This document shows positions 12,768-28,900 of a stretch of DNA of 64,000 bases, one piece after another. Made by a program: the position numbers and the translations under genes. The notes beneath the pieces were generated by a model. It ran no database searches. It saw only the letters and a program-made list of their open reading frames with translations, and was not told where the DNA came from. Position 1 is the first letter of the stretch. Each line of letters opens with the position of its first letter. Source of the DNA: Silene conica (Eukaryota; Streptophyta; Magnoliopsida; Caryophyllales; Caryophyllaceae); contig CM055312.2 in the NCBI GenBank assembly GCA_029255685.2, forward strand, positions 16,082,649 through 16,146,648. Reading direction: 5' to 3'.

Positions 12768-12785
12768 TCCCCGGCAACGGCGCCA
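12768..12785 (-). promoter_or_regulatory. Primer-binding site of the gypsy element
   Basis: On the minus strand it reads TGGCGCCGTTGCCGGGGA, five bases downstream of the LTR end ...GACCGTATCA. This motif is characteristic of Tat/Athila elements, where a tRNA 3' end primes minus-strand DNA synthesis. It fixes the orientation of the element. Confidence 0.9.
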
Positions 12786-12790
12786 AAATT

Positions 12791-15531
12791 TGATACGGTC
12801 GTTTCAGTACCAAAAATTATACTCAAAACTAATGTGAGTTTTGTTTCTTTAAGTTTAGGTTATAAAACTTAATAAGAACTTATGCATGCATGATGATAAC
12901 ATAAGATGTGATAGTCCTTACATTGGTTTTAGAAGGTTTATACTCAATAATCTCCTATTACTTGAGTCTTCAAACCGATATACCCTTATAACGATCTAAC
13001 AAAAATCGTGTCCAAAAGATACGTATCAAGGACCCGATCTCAAACTAAGACTATTTTTGTTACTAGAAAAATAGTTTTAGTATACTAGAAATGTTAATAA
13101 TATTATCCTTAATATTATTAGTATAGGAAATAATTTCTTACTTAGAAAAACTATTTCTAAGTACTATGAGTATGAATGAGGTTGTAGTGTATGTGTGATG
13201 AGCAAGCATAAGCAACAACTAGTAATATGTGGTGTCTTAGTGTTCCTTAAATAGAGCAACAATTGCTCTCTTATGAGGGCAATAGGCCGGCCATATTGAG
13301 CCAAAGATGGCCAATGCATGCCTCTTATGCTCTTACAAAAAGGGAGTAATATGCCTTACATATTCTTACACTCTTACACATCCACTTACACACACAATCA
13401 CTTTGCACACACACAACCTTCATACTACACTCATACACGGCTGAAATGGGTCTAAAATGGACCCATTTTATCTTTGTCAATTGTGTTAAATTGTAACATG
13501 TCACACATGTCCCATTACACATGACCCAATTTGTTAATTATGCAATCTTAACTATTAAAATTCATAATTTACAAATTCATTACAATTAAATAACTATTCC
13601 AATATTTCGAAATTATTATTGTATAAAATGTAATATCATAATTTTAATTACAACTCTTTGTAATTTTATGATCAACCGTGTTCATTCTCAATTTAATCGT
13701 TTTCCAAACGAATAAATAAAAACCGAGTAATAAAACGATTTTATTACTTTGACTATTATTATTATAATCCTATTATAAAATATTTGTCATATAAAATTAT
13801 TTCCAAATTTCCAGTTATTAATTAATTCGTATCCAATACAATATTAATTAATTTATTCCATTGAGACGGAATTCCCTAAAGATATGACCTTAAGGGATCA
13901 ACTGATCACCACCATCATATGACGATAATGTCAAACTCTAGACAGCCAAATTATCGGTAAATGTTGATCAGTTGACTTTAAAAGAGTAACACTCCCAGTT
14001 GTGTTTCATTCAGATGAGTTTTAATTATGTCAACACACTATTGTCGAGGACACTTCCTCCAACAAAATAAAACCTAATAACTACTAACAGAAGTTAGCGG
14101 CAAGTAGGGTCGATCTCCATAGGGAGGCAAAGTTGCTAGTTATCCGTTTAAAATGGTCTGTCGGAATGTGTCACAAAATTGGGGCTTTGATTGATTTGAT
14201 TTCTATAAACTACGAGAAAAGAGGGAAAGAGGAAACAGATAGAAAACGCACTAGGATTGTCGGTTCACCATGGCTACTAAAGTCTGAACTAATAGTCGTA
14301 AAACACCCTAAATTCGGTCTGTGGGTAGTGAAAAGGTCCTTCCAGTCCGTTATTCGCCCGAAGACTACACTAACTTAGCTTTCGCCCTCATTAGTACGGT
14401 CTTAATAATCGTCGCAGAACTACCCCTAAAACAATCTTCCGATCTAGGTCAAGAGGGTTTTTATACAGTCAATTGAGTGCGTCGACTCAAACAATTAACA
14501 GCTATTATATGCAACGGATACATACAAACGAAATTATGGGTATCCTAAACTAACAATTCATCCTACGCCATGGCTACCCTAAATCCTAGCGTAGGAGTTA
14601 GCTACGCATGATTGTTGTAAGAACTATTATAACAACAGAACGAATAATTAACAACATAGTAGAAAATGAGAAAGAATTGAAATGAGAAGCAACAGAACTG
14701 AAATACCGAAATAGAGTAGCAACTGATGAAAGGAAGAACAAATAGCCGATCCAAGTAATCGGAATAGTTACAAAATTCAAAAATAAAAATAAAAATGAAA
14801 AGTAGCAGTATTTCGTGAGTTTCTGAATGAGAAAGAATGGCTTCCTCTGTTCACGAATTGTTTTATTTATAAAACAATTTCCTGAACTGACAATGACGCC
14901 ATAGTGCAATTCAACAGTCAGTCGCCTTCTCGATCGAGGAGAAAAAGCTCTCGATCGAGAAGAATAAGTACCAAAACCTCTCGATCGAGAAGATTATGAA
15001 CCAAAACCTCTCGATCAAGAAGAATGGCTGTGAAAAGCTCTCGATCGAACAAATAAAGTACTCGATCGAGCACTTCTCAGCGCGTATTTCCTGCACTGCG
15101 CACTGAACTTCAAATGGTTGTCATTTCTTCGTTCCTCGCTCAAATCAAGCGTTCATGGTGGCGATGGAAAGAGAAGAGGATAAGCTTTCATATGCATTTT
15201 GAATCACTTGATGATCTATTATAGAGCTCGAGATATGGCTCCTCAAATTAGACACTAGCAAATTGAAGCTCTTCCTTTGCTTGATAGACTTTATTGTTTC
15301 TATGCGCATCTCAAAATGGTAGTAACAAGCTCCGACTCAACTCTTCTCCTAAATGCATGCATAAGAACATGTTTTAGGCTCGATTATGATCTTCTCCGGC
15401 TCATATCTGCAATTAGCACAAGACAAACCAAAGTAGACTATTCGGGGGATATTTGTAGTAAAATACTACGGAATAAGCATAGAAATGTGTGCTAAAAAGG
15501 CCTAAAAGGTCTATAACAAATGCACACATCA
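12791..15531 (-). repeat. 5' LTR of the gypsy element, interrupted by a copia LTR
   Basis: The LTR is homologous to 4798-6327 but split: 12791-12817 is one terminus and 14065-15531 carries the rest. The intervening 1.25 kb is a copia LTR. The outer terminus ends CACATCA, then flank GCTGT that resumes the copia pol frame. The CTCGATCGAG motif tract is at 14922-15072. Confidence 0.87.
12818..14064 (-). mobile_element. Truncated solo copia LTR inside the gypsy 5' LTR
   Basis: This is the reverse complement of the solo copia LTR at 56766-58030. The right end is ...CACTTCCTCCAACA, the complement of TGTTGGAGGAAGTG. The left end lacks about 20 bp of the expected terminus and begins within TATACTCAAAACTAATG. 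The flank AAAT is shared on both sides and fits a 4-5-bp duplication. Small ORFs here have no family features. Confidence 0.8.
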
Positions 15532-17431
15532 GCTGTAGACAAGATCCTATATGAGATATGGAAATGAAAGGTTCCAGAATTGTCCTTTATTCGGGTTTGG
15601 GGCTGTGAAACTTATGTCAAGTGGTGACACGAAGACAAGTTAGGCCCGCGATCGGTTAAGACTTACTTTATAGGTTATCCGAAAGGAATTTTTGGTCTCT
15701 ACTATTATTTGTCTACAGAACACCGTGTTTTTTTTGCGGCAAGTGTGAATTTCTTGGAGAAGGAGTTTCGCTCGAACAAACAGAGTTGTAGGACTTTTGA
15801 TTTATCAGAAGTCCAAGAACCAATAACCGAGCAAGTAATGTAGATAGATGTTCCCTTCATTTGTATAGCGGTTTATATTCCTTAGGAGCCTAGGAGGACA
15901 GGTAGAGTGTCTCACCCTCCAGGCCGAAACAATGGTATAGTCGATGAGGCAGGTGGAGAAAACATATTACTCTTGGAGAGTAATGAACCTGCTATCTACA
16001 AAGGTGTTATGACCTGTTCTGACTCAAAGCTATTGGTAGAAGCTATGCAGTCCGAGATAGATTACATGTACGAGAATGATGTATGTATAGGATTTGGTTG
16101 ACTTGCCTGATAAGGTAAGACCTCTTCAGTGCAAGTGGATTTATAAGATAAAACATTCAATAGATGGACAACCCGATACCTATAAAGCACGATTTTTTGC
16201 CAAGGGTTTCACTCAAGTGCAAGGGTTTCACTATGATGAGATTTTTGCACTCGTTTTTATGCTTAGATCTATCCAGATTATCTTAGCGGTTGTTGTATTT
16301 CATGACCATGAGATATGTCAGATGGATATAAAAAGCGCCTTCTTAAACGGTTATTTGGAAGAAGAATTGTATATGATACAACCTGAAGGTTTCATTGATA
16401 CTAAAAATCCTAAGAAAGTTTGCAAGATTAAGCGTTCCATTTATGGATTTAATAAGCAAGCTTCGAGGAGTTGCAATCGTCGCTTTGACCAGGTGATAAA
16501 AGAGAATGGTTTCGGACATAGTGTCTAGGAACCATGCTTATAAATCAAGTCAAGTGAGAGTAATATTGCGTTCCTAATTTTTTATCCAGATGACATATTT
16601 TTGATTGGAAATGACATTTACATGCTCTCTTCGGTTAAAGTAAGGTTATAGAACCATTTCCAGATGAAAGATTTGGGTGAGGCTAAGAGGATTCTTGGCA
16701 TCCAGATCTATAGAGATCAGATAGATCTAAAAACATGTTATCATTGAGTCAAGAGTCTTATATTGATAAGATTCTTGACAGGTTCAGCATGACAATCTCC
16801 AAGAAGGGGTACCTTCCGATGGTTCATGTGGTGAATTTAAGTAAGACTCAGTCACCCAAAACACCAGAAAAGATAGAGCGCATGAGTCGTATTTCTTATG
16901 CATCAGCAGTACGATCGATCATGTATGCTATGATGCGCACACGTCCAGACGTGACATATGCACTTACTATGACAAGTCAATACCAACGTACTACAGGAGA
17001 AAGTCACTAGATGACCGTAAAAAAAATTCTTATGTACTTACGAAGGATTAAATATTTGGTCTTTGTATACGGAGGAAACACCGAGCTATGTGTTAAGGGT
17101 TACACATATGCTAATTTCCAGACAGATCGGATGATTCGAAATCTCAATCCGAATTCGTTTTCACTCTAAATGGTACATCGGTCAGTTGGAAGAGTTCCAA
17201 AAAATTAGTGACAGCAGATTCTACAACCGAATCCGAGTACATTGGAGGCTCTGAAGCTGCAAAGGAAGCTATATGGATACGACAATTCTTATAAGGACTA
17301 AAGGAAGTTCCTTTATTGTGATAATAATGGCGTCATCTTCTAGGCTAATGAGTCTAAGTTTAGTAACAAATCTAGACATGTACTCTGGAAGGCTGACTTG
17401 ATATGAGATTATGTGGAGCATAAGGAGATTG
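15532..17431 (+). pseudogene. Ty1/copia pol remnant: integrase end, reverse transcriptase, RNase H start
   Basis: The copia protein resumes after the gypsy insertion. The end of integrase shows AVDKIPYEIW, then RVWGCETYVKW and YFIGYPKG. The reverse transcriptase shows CKWIYKIKH, CQMDIKSAFLNGYLEEELYM with the first catalytic Asp, and YPDDIFLIGND in place of the usual YVDD catalytic box, so both Asp residues remain. LGIQIYRD, ISYASAVRSIMYAM and TRPDVTYAL follow, then the start of RNase H. The longest open pieces are 16094-16528 and 16735-17010; frameshifts and stops separate them. The reading is cut at 17431 by the 21-kb array and resumes at 38468. Confidence 0.92.
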
Positions 17432-19644
<2,213 letters not shown>

Positions 19645-22600
19645 ATCTTCCCCCCTTAAAATGAACTTCATCCCGAAGTTCACCACCCCATAACAGTGAA
19701 GGAACACGTAGCAAGCATGAACAATCACAAGTAATACTTAAGAAACGCGAGATGTTACATTCTATCCCCCTTAAGAAAACTTTGTCCCCAAAGTTTAACA
19801 CACACTGTAACACATGATACTTCAACAATCACGATATAGTGCATAACATACACAGCAGGGTTATCAAGTATATTCAAATAGTCACGAAATATCAGTTAGT
19901 CATGTCATAACAACTAGCCACATCATAAATCATTAAGATTTTACAATCATATCCTCCATAAAACATGGTTACGTTCCCATAACCCCATAAACATTCTAAC
20001 CCAGTACAACATCTCACTCATTACTTTATCTCATAAAATCTAATTCCAAGTAACCAAGTATCGCACTCATCGTCGCACCTAAGACCAAAGACAAGGGTTG
20101 AGTGAACTGGCGAAGTAAAACCGCAATTGAAACTTCCACCTCGATATCGATCTCGAATTCCGGATATAACTCAATAACAAGGTCGCACTGGACCTTAACA
20201 CAATGGGGCACAACGGCCTAATAACTCATAACTTAACGCCAGTAACGATTCTCATCTCAATTCCAATATCAATATTGTCAGTTACCCATTAAAGGATCTG
20301 ATCAACACTTAGAGAACAAAACGCTAGGCTACTCACCAACGTGTCAAGGTCAAAGAATGCAACGACTCGATATAACACTGAACTGCAATCTCACTCTCAA
20401 AACAAAACAGCCAGGGTCTTTGTTAACTCACGAGCAACTCTATCCCCTCAGACTCGATCTCATCAGTTATATAACATGTCATTATACGTACCTTTACCAA
20501 TTCATCGACACGTTTGTATGTACACTTACAATTCCACAACTCATGAAACAAGAACTTGTACACTATACCAGACGAATCTAATACAGAATTATTACACCTA
20601 ACACAAAATAATCAATTACCAAAAGTTTACCCATCTCAGATCACAACACAACCCGTCTCACAAACAAAAGAATTATCTTATGAATAGAAAAAAAATTAAC
20701 TAGCAAAATAGAATAACAGTTACTAATATTCAACTCAAATAAGCACTCGTAAGAAACTCATATCAATTATCATGAAAACATATAACCTCCACCAATAATA
20801 AGAGTATTAGGATCGGCCGAATCGTGTTACGCAGTAAAACAAAGTCAGAGTAGCTACCCTTACATACCCTTTAAATGTTAACACAGAGCTAAGGGAGTTA
20901 CAACGATGTAAACAATCAAGAAGCTCATAGTTTATAATTGACAAATTAAAACGTTTCATGTTCATAATCATATTATAGAAGCAAAATCATATTTTAGGAA
21001 AAGATATAAAGCAAAATTTTAATGTACGTAATTAAACATGGAGCATTGACATGTTTCACAAAATATGCACCAATCATAGACTTAAAAGACCGTTTAACAT
21101 TCTCAGGTTTCGATAGGTTAACAAAACCACGTAGGTACATTTCCCGTCCACTCACATTACATTCTTTATCATTTTTCGTGCAGGGTCCCATCAACACATA
21201 GTTACAGAATATATCATATTGCAACCAATCCTCATAATTACTAAACAGCAAACTTAAGCATGGTTTAACACATCGAAAATATTTTGAAACATTTGAAACA
21301 TTGAAACGGTAATTTGTGATAATTTATAAACACGAAACAACAGGCAATTCTACAAGCTACGGATGGAATTAAGGCTGCACGAGAACATTCTGATTCTTTT
21401 TACCAGCATTTTTCTCGTGAATTGTAGTTCATGAATCATGATAATTTAATGATAAAAGTAAACGAATGCACAACACTAAATCACACGCCAAACTAATTAA
21501 TAAATCAATACATCGTGATCAGATTTTGAACATAGTAATATGCAATTCATTTTATGGCGCAACAGTATACATGACGAAGTCATAGGGCTATTATATCAGG
21601 AAACTAGACAAAGATGTACCTTTAATATACGAAAGAACAACAACAAGGTTCACGTTGTTCAAAAATAACCACCATTAATTATAATAATTAAATTGTTATA
21701 TAACTTTTACTCATGACATCGTGCTAATAATCTTACTAGTTACATTCCATTCTACCACTTGTCAAGACTCTTCTCTGATAAACCTGATTTTAACATCAGG
21801 TAGGAACATCACATAATTATTTGAGGTCATAATATAGGACATATAATTGGAACGATTTTATATTAAACTTGACGAAATAAACAAGGTTATGCTATCACGT
21901 AATGAGGGTCATACTCATACCACATGCCTACTTTTCATGTTACTAATGTCATATCAGGATATCACGTGGTCGCATCACATAATTCACATTCGATTAAACT
22001 TTTATATGTACTTACATATCTCATAAGTTCACCAATTAAATATTATGCAGCAACTTACCAACCATAATTAAATAACAACTTAGCTAACGTGTGAGCAAAC
22101 AATCTTTTACTAAAAATAAGGAATTAGTTAAACAGAGGAAAAGTATCGAATGCATACCTCAAGGAAATTATTTCATACAATATTTACAACTCGAACAATT
22201 TGAACAATAACTTTACAGCATTTCAACAAAATTTTAGGCATCTTGCAAAAATCACAATTGAATAACAGCTCGTTAAGATTTTACATGGCGGAACATTTTG
22301 AAAACGTGAACGAACATTCTGAACAGTAGAGTTGGAACTATGCACAAGCAATAACCAAGTTTTAACTGATTTCTGTTACAAAAGATAGGTCAAAACGGGA
22401 CTATGCAGTAACAGTCTGACTACTGCCGAATAAAAGAATTATTTCTCCCAAAGACATAACTCATATCAAGATAAATCACTAGCATTGTAAACCCAACTCA
22501 GAAGGTTATCATACATAAAATTTTCATCTTCAATTATGAAACACGTATAAAGTGACAGCCCATACAAACCAGGTAACATTCTGAAAATTTATTAAAATTT

Positions 22601-23751
22601 TGGTCCCTTTGCAACTACACATTACTACATCCACACTCAACCCTTCTCATCCAAACACATTGACAATTATTTGAAGCATAGACATCAATCTGTACCATAT
22701 TAACATTCATTCTTCATTTCAATTGTAGTTGGCATCAAAATACGGTAAAGGTTTCGAAACTGAAAAATAAAATCAATTAAATAACTTGACAGTTATACAG
22801 GTGTACCCAAGTACGGAAATATAACCTAGGGACTACTACGTATCCCTTATTGATGATAAACTTCATAACGAATTCAAATGTATATAACAGGCATAAAATT
22901 TTAAATACGATATACGCAACACATGACTATATACATTCATAGCTTAGAACACACATTCTACATATTACTAAACATGGATTGCTAAGGCAATTAGTAAAAT
23001 AATAAAATCATAAATCTCAAATTCCGATCACATTTGCCTGGTATGGCAATCAGTAAACTCTTGCAAGGTATAAGGCATGCATATAAGAAGTGTATACACA
23101 TAGAATAGTACAGGCAATTATCCACGCGCACGGCCTCCGGTCCGGTCTACTAGTTTTACCCATAAGACTTAACTTGGTTCCACATCCTATAACGACATAG
23201 CATAGCTGGCTCTACTAACCATTCCAGTCAATCGTGATCATATCTCTCCTACATCTGTCCTTTTAGGTGACTATAGCTCATCAACTTATTACACATATCA
23301 TTACACTATATCTCTACCTAACGGTTCAGGGACCATACAACCGCATGCATAGCACCATATATATACAAGTAAAGCTCATACTCAAAATCTCTTGTTCTCA
23401 ATACCAGAAATAGTATATCTCAGTCAATATTCGACATCAATCTCATGATTCATAGTATATATATTACCAACCATATTTCACATCATAACTTACCTCATTC
23501 CTTCTCCTGCAAGAACGTTAGTACCAGATAACTAGGTCACTATATAATCTACCCCACTTTTCAATTTCTCTCATTGGGTTCCCGAGACAGAACTGAAAGG
23601 GCCCAGGTTTGGTGTGAGGGGGCCCCTAACTCATCCCGTTCCTTTTTGGGGCTCCTATCAGTTTCATCTCGGGGTTCATTTTATAAGACTCTTCCTATAT
23701 TCATTATTATTCATTTGGTTAGGCCTGAGGATCGTTCGCTCTGATACCACT
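19645..23751 (-). other. Array internal domain 1, non-coding
   Basis: A 4107-bp stretch between LTR 1 and LTR 2. All open frames are under 90 codons and none resembles a retrotransposon protein. The polypurine tract on the minus strand lies at about 19645-19660 (AAGGGGGGAAGAT). Beside it are two inverted repeats, GAACTTC...GAAGTTC and AAACTTTG...CAAAGTTT. This copy has 10 bp at about 20860-20870 that copies 2 and 3 lack. Confidence 0.85.
23738..23749 (-). promoter_or_regulatory. Primer-binding site, internal domain 1
   Basis: The minus strand reads TGGTATCAGAGC, complementary to the 3' end of initiator tRNA-Met, two bases from the LTR end CGGGGTGTTACA. Confidence 0.93.
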
Positions 23752-24794
23752 TGTAACACCCCGATTTATTAAGGAGCCTTTAGCAAGACATCCTCAGTAA
23801 ATTGAGTTGTTACCATCTCGGAATATCTGAGGCAGTGAATAACAAAGTAAATCAAACCAAAGTACTTTATATAAAAACTGGTAAAATTTAAACTTTGGTG
23901 TTACAAATACTACATAGCGGAAAAAGGTACAACTGAAAACTACTAAGTAGGTGATCTACATCTAAGTCGGTCCATTCCAAGTGCTCACGCCATCCCATGC
24001 TCCCACAGCACCATCTTTCCTGTCAAAACTGCTCCCCATTACGGATCATCACAGGTGTCACACGAATACACAGGGTCAACATCGAGGTTGAGTAGAGGAA
24101 AAAAAATAAATAACAAACACTATTATATATATATTGGGATCAATCATCCCTTCTCCGCACCGATCCAACACCAACTAAACTCCGCACCGATCCAACGCCA
24201 AATAAACTCCGCACCGATCCAACGCCAAATAAACTCCGCACCGATCACTAGACCCATTACCTCCACACCAATCACTAGACCCAATATACTCCACACCAGT
24301 CACAAGACCCAATATACTGCACACCAGTCACAAGACCCAATATACTCCGCTCCATATCACAAGACCCATTATTCGTCACATTGTATCGTGTCACAGAATT
24401 ATTCAATCAAATAGAACAATATATCATTCATTCAATATAATAAGATGAACATTGTTAACCACGATTAATAATCAAATGACTCATCAACAGGCATACGGTA
24501 TTCCCCTACCTGGAATAGCAGAATTGTAGATAGATCCAAGCTCGCTAGAAATGTTCCACGCGAAAATCGCTCCCTAAACACGTATACGTAACGAATTAAT
24601 AACCTCCCCGAAACCCCATAACAACTTACTTGCTATAATTAGAAACCTTCCATTAATGGAAAGTTTCCCAAAATAGAAACCCATCATAAATGGAAAGTTT
24701 CCATAAATAGTAACTTCCCAAACTTAACGATTTCGCGACTCAACATTGAATAAAATCGAAATAATTAAAAACGACTATTATGAAGGTAGTAGTA

Positions 24795-24884
<90 letters not shown>

Positions 24885-25947
24885 TAGAAATGATAAAGTA
24901 ACAAAAACAAACCCACTAAAGACGTCATCATAAACCCCCCTTCCCGACTTCACCAACGTGACCAAACAGACCCCATTCCCGCCGTTTTTCGCCCTAACCG
25001 CCACCAACAACCACCCAGCCGTGTACCCTACACCACCTGCCAACGCCCTGACCACCACCTACCTCGTCGACACCCACCGATGCGACAAACCAGGGCCCAA
25101 ACCAGGCCTGGTTCGTCATCTAACTACCTGACCCATCTTAAAACACCAACCCTTCGACCCCTGTTCCACCACCGACAGCCCCCTGTGACCACCGCCTACA
25201 ACCACCGACACAGCCACAAACTACCAACAATCTAATTACCCACTACCCATAACACGTAACAACATAAATCGACTCACAAATACCCATAAAAAGACCCGGT
25301 ACAACTCTGTTTCGAAAAGAATACACATACTGACACGACGGCCAAAAACCACCACGGCTGGCGGTCCCTGGGTCGTCAAGGGTGACCCTCTAAACATGAA
25401 AACGCTACTACTAACTTCGTATGTCAACGTTAAGCATAGATCAGAATCGCAAGTATAATAACACGATTGAATTACTCATTCGAAACACAGGAAAAAAAAC
25501 GCTACAAGAAGAGAAACGTGTTAACATACCTACTTCGTACAAGATTCGACCACCCTTAGACTGATCTATGGCCACCGTGAAGACCTCCTATGTAAACTTT
25601 GTGACGACGGCTGTAGATTGGCGTGTTTGTATGAGGAAAATGATAGCTAGGTTTAGGGTTTCTGGTTTCCAAAAAGTGACGGTATACATGAGGTAGGTTT
25701 ATGTTTGCAAAAGAAAAGGACGTGAAGTATGGGCTGCTTTGTGAACATGAAATTTGGGCTGATATGTGCACTAAATTCGAGGCCCATACTAACCTCGTAC
25801 CTTGGTCTCGAGTTCAAACCCCCTTGCCAACACAGTTCATAAAAAAAACGTATAACCCAAGTAACTCTATAGGCTAAACTGTCGATGCTTATATACGAAT
25901 AACCCGTCACAGTTATATACTTTTGAATGGTAAAACGGGTTATTACA
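23752..25947 (-). repeat. Array LTR 2
   Basis: Nearly identical to LTR 1 by eye. It carries the derived states shared with LTRs 3 and 4 (ATATCTGAGG, CATCGAGGTTG). The TAA tract at 24796-24882 has 29 units. Confidence 0.95.
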
Positions 25948-28900
25948 ATCTTCCCCCCTTAAAATGAACTTCGTCTCGAAGTTCACCACCCCATAACAGT
26001 GAAGGAACACGTAGCAAGCATGAACAATCACAAGTAATACTTAAGAAACGCGAGATGTTACATTCTATCCCCCTTAAGAAAACTTTGTCCCCAAAGTTTA
26101 ACACACACTGTAACACATGATACTTCAACAATCACGATATAGTGCATAACATACACAGCAGGGTTATCAAGTATATTCAAATAGTCACGAAATATCAGTT
26201 AGTCATGTCATAACAACTAGCCACATCATAAATCATTAAGATTTTACAATCATATCCTCCTTAAAACATGGTTACGTTCCCATAACCCCATAAACATTCT
26301 AACCCAGTACAACATCTCACTCATTACTTTATCTCATAAAATCTAATTCCAAGTAACCAAGTATCGCACTCATCGTCGCACCTAAGACCAAAGACAAGGG
26401 GTGAGTGAACTGGCGAAGTAAAACCGCAATTGAAACTTCCACCTCGATATCGATCTCGAATTCCGGATATAACTCAATAACAAGGTCGCACTGGACCTTA
26501 ACACAATGGGGCACAACGGCCTAATAACTCATAACTTAACGCCAGTAACGATTCTCATCTCAATTCCAATATCAATATTGTCAGTTATCCATTAAAGGAT
26601 CTGATCAACACTTAGAGAACAAAACGCTAGGCTACTCACCCACGTGTCAAGGTCAAAGAATGCAACGACTCGATATAACACTGAACTGCAATCTCACTCT
26701 CAAAACAAAACAGCCAGGGTCTTTGTTAACTCACGAGCAACTCTATCCCCTCAGACTCGATCTCATCAGTTATATAACATGTCATTATACGTACCTTTAC
26801 CAATTCATCGACACGTTTGTATGTACACTTACAATTCCACAACTCATGAAACAAGAACTTGTACACTATACCAGACGAATCTAATACAGAATTATTACAC
26901 CTAACACAAAATAATCAATTACCAAAAGTTTACCCATCTCAGATCACAACACAACCCGTCTCACAAACAAAAGAATTATCTTATGAATAGAAAAAAAATT
27001 AACTAGCAAAATAGAATAACAGTTACTAATATTCAACTCAAATAAGCACTCGTAAGAAACTCATATCAATTATCATGAAAACATATAACCTCCACCAATA
27101 ATAAGAGTATTAGGATCGGCCGAATCGTGTTACGCAGTAAAACAAAGTCAGAGTAGCTACCCTTTAAATGTTAACACAGAGCTAAGGGAGTTACAACGAT
27201 GTAAACAATCAAGAAGCTCATAGTTTATAATTGACAAATTAAAACGTTTCATGTTCATAATCATATTATAGAAGCAAAATCATATTTTAGGAAAAGATAT
27301 AAAGCAAAATTTTAATGTACGTAATTAAACATGGAGCATTGACATGTTTCACAAAATATGCACCAATCATAGACTTACAAGACCGTTTAACATTCTCAGG
27401 TTTCGATAGGTTAACAAAACCACGTAGGTACATTTCCCGTCCACTCACATTACATTCTTTATCATTTTTCGTGCAGGGTCCCATCAACACATAGTTACAG
27501 AATATATCATATTGCAACCAATCCTCATAATTACTAAACAGCAAACTTAAGCATGGTTTAACACATCGAAAATATTTTGAAACATTTGAAACATTGAAAC
27601 GGTAATTTGTGATAATTTATAAACACGAAACAACAGGCAATTCTACAAGCTACGGATGGAATTAAGGCTGCACGAGAACATTCTGATTCTTTTTACCAGC
27701 ATTTTTCTCGTGAATTGTAGTTCATGAATCATGATAATTTAATGATAAAAGTAAACGAATGCACAACACTAAATCACACGCCAAACTAATTAATAAATCA
27801 ATACATCGTGATCAGATTTTGAACATAGTAATATGCAATTCATTTTATGGCGCAACAGTATACATGACGAAGTCATAGGGCTATTATATCAGGAAACTAG
27901 ACAAAGATGTACCTTTAATATACGAAAGAACAACAACAAGGTTCACGTTGTTCAAAAATAACCACCATTAATTATAATAATTAAATTGTTATATAACTTT
28001 TACTCATGACATCGTGCTAATAATCTTACTAGTTACATTCCATTCTACCACTTGTCAAGACTCTTCTCTGATAAACCTGATTTTAACATCAGGTAGGAAC
28101 ATCACATAATTATTTGAGGTCATAATATAGGACATATAATTGGAACGATTTTATATTAAACTTGACGAAATAAACAAGGTTATGCTATCACGTAATGAGG
28201 GTCATACTCATACCACATGCCTACTTTTCATGTTACTAATGCCATATCAGGATATCACGTGGTCGCATCACATAATTCACATTCGATTAAACTTTTATAT
28301 GTACTTACATATCTCGTAAGTTCACCAATTAAATATTATGCAGCAACTTACCAACCATAATTAAATAACAACTTAGCTAACGTGTGAGCAAACAATCTTT
28401 TACTAAAAATAAGGAATTAGTTAAACAGAGGAAAAGTATCGAATGCATACCTCAAGGAAATTATTTCATACAATATTTACAACTCGAACAATTTGAACAA
28501 TAACTTTACAGCATTTCAACAAAATTTTAGGCATCTTGCAAAAATCACAATTGAATAACAGCTCGTTAAGATTTTACATGGCGGAACATTTTGAAAACTT
28601 GAACGAACATTCTGAACAGTAGAGTTGGAACTATGCACAAGCAATAACCAAGTTTTAACTGATTTCTGTTACAAAAGATAGGTCAAAACGGGACTATGCA
28701 GTAACAGTCTGACTACTATCGAATAAAAGAATTATTTCTCCCAAAGACATAACTCATATCAAGATAAATCACTAGCATTGTAAACCCAACTCAGAAGGTT
28801 ATCATACATAAAATTTTCATCTTCAATTATGAAACACGTATAAAGTGACAGCCCATACAAACCAGGTAACATTCTGAAAATTTATTAAAATTTTGGTCCC

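Larger units (their letters stand above)
4798..15531 (-). mobile_element. Ty3/gypsy (Tat/Athila-like) LTR retrotransposon, nested in copia integrase
   Basis: The element has two long terminal repeats, both starting TGATACGGTCG on the plus strand: 4798-6327 and 12791-15531. The minus strand is the coding sense, because the site next to the 12791 LTR reads TGGCGCCGTTGCCGGGGA. That is the primer-binding site typical of Tat/Athila elements. The retropepsin remnant is also on the minus strand. The outer end is ...CACATCA, and the flanks GCTGC and GCTGT form a target duplication with one mismatch. Two later insertions lie inside, at 8617-11329 and 12818-14064. No reverse transcriptase or integrase is recognisable between the LTRs, so this copy is non-autonomous or deleted. 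Confidence 0.85.

Noticed and set aside
20994-21251. An 85-codon minus-strand ORF conserved in all three internal domains
   Set aside because: Conservation is explained by near-identity of the array units; the peptide has no family features and length is near chance for AT-rich DNA.
23830-24414. A plus-strand ORF with SAPIQRQIN repeats
   Set aside because: It lies wholly inside LTRs and reads the short minisatellite.
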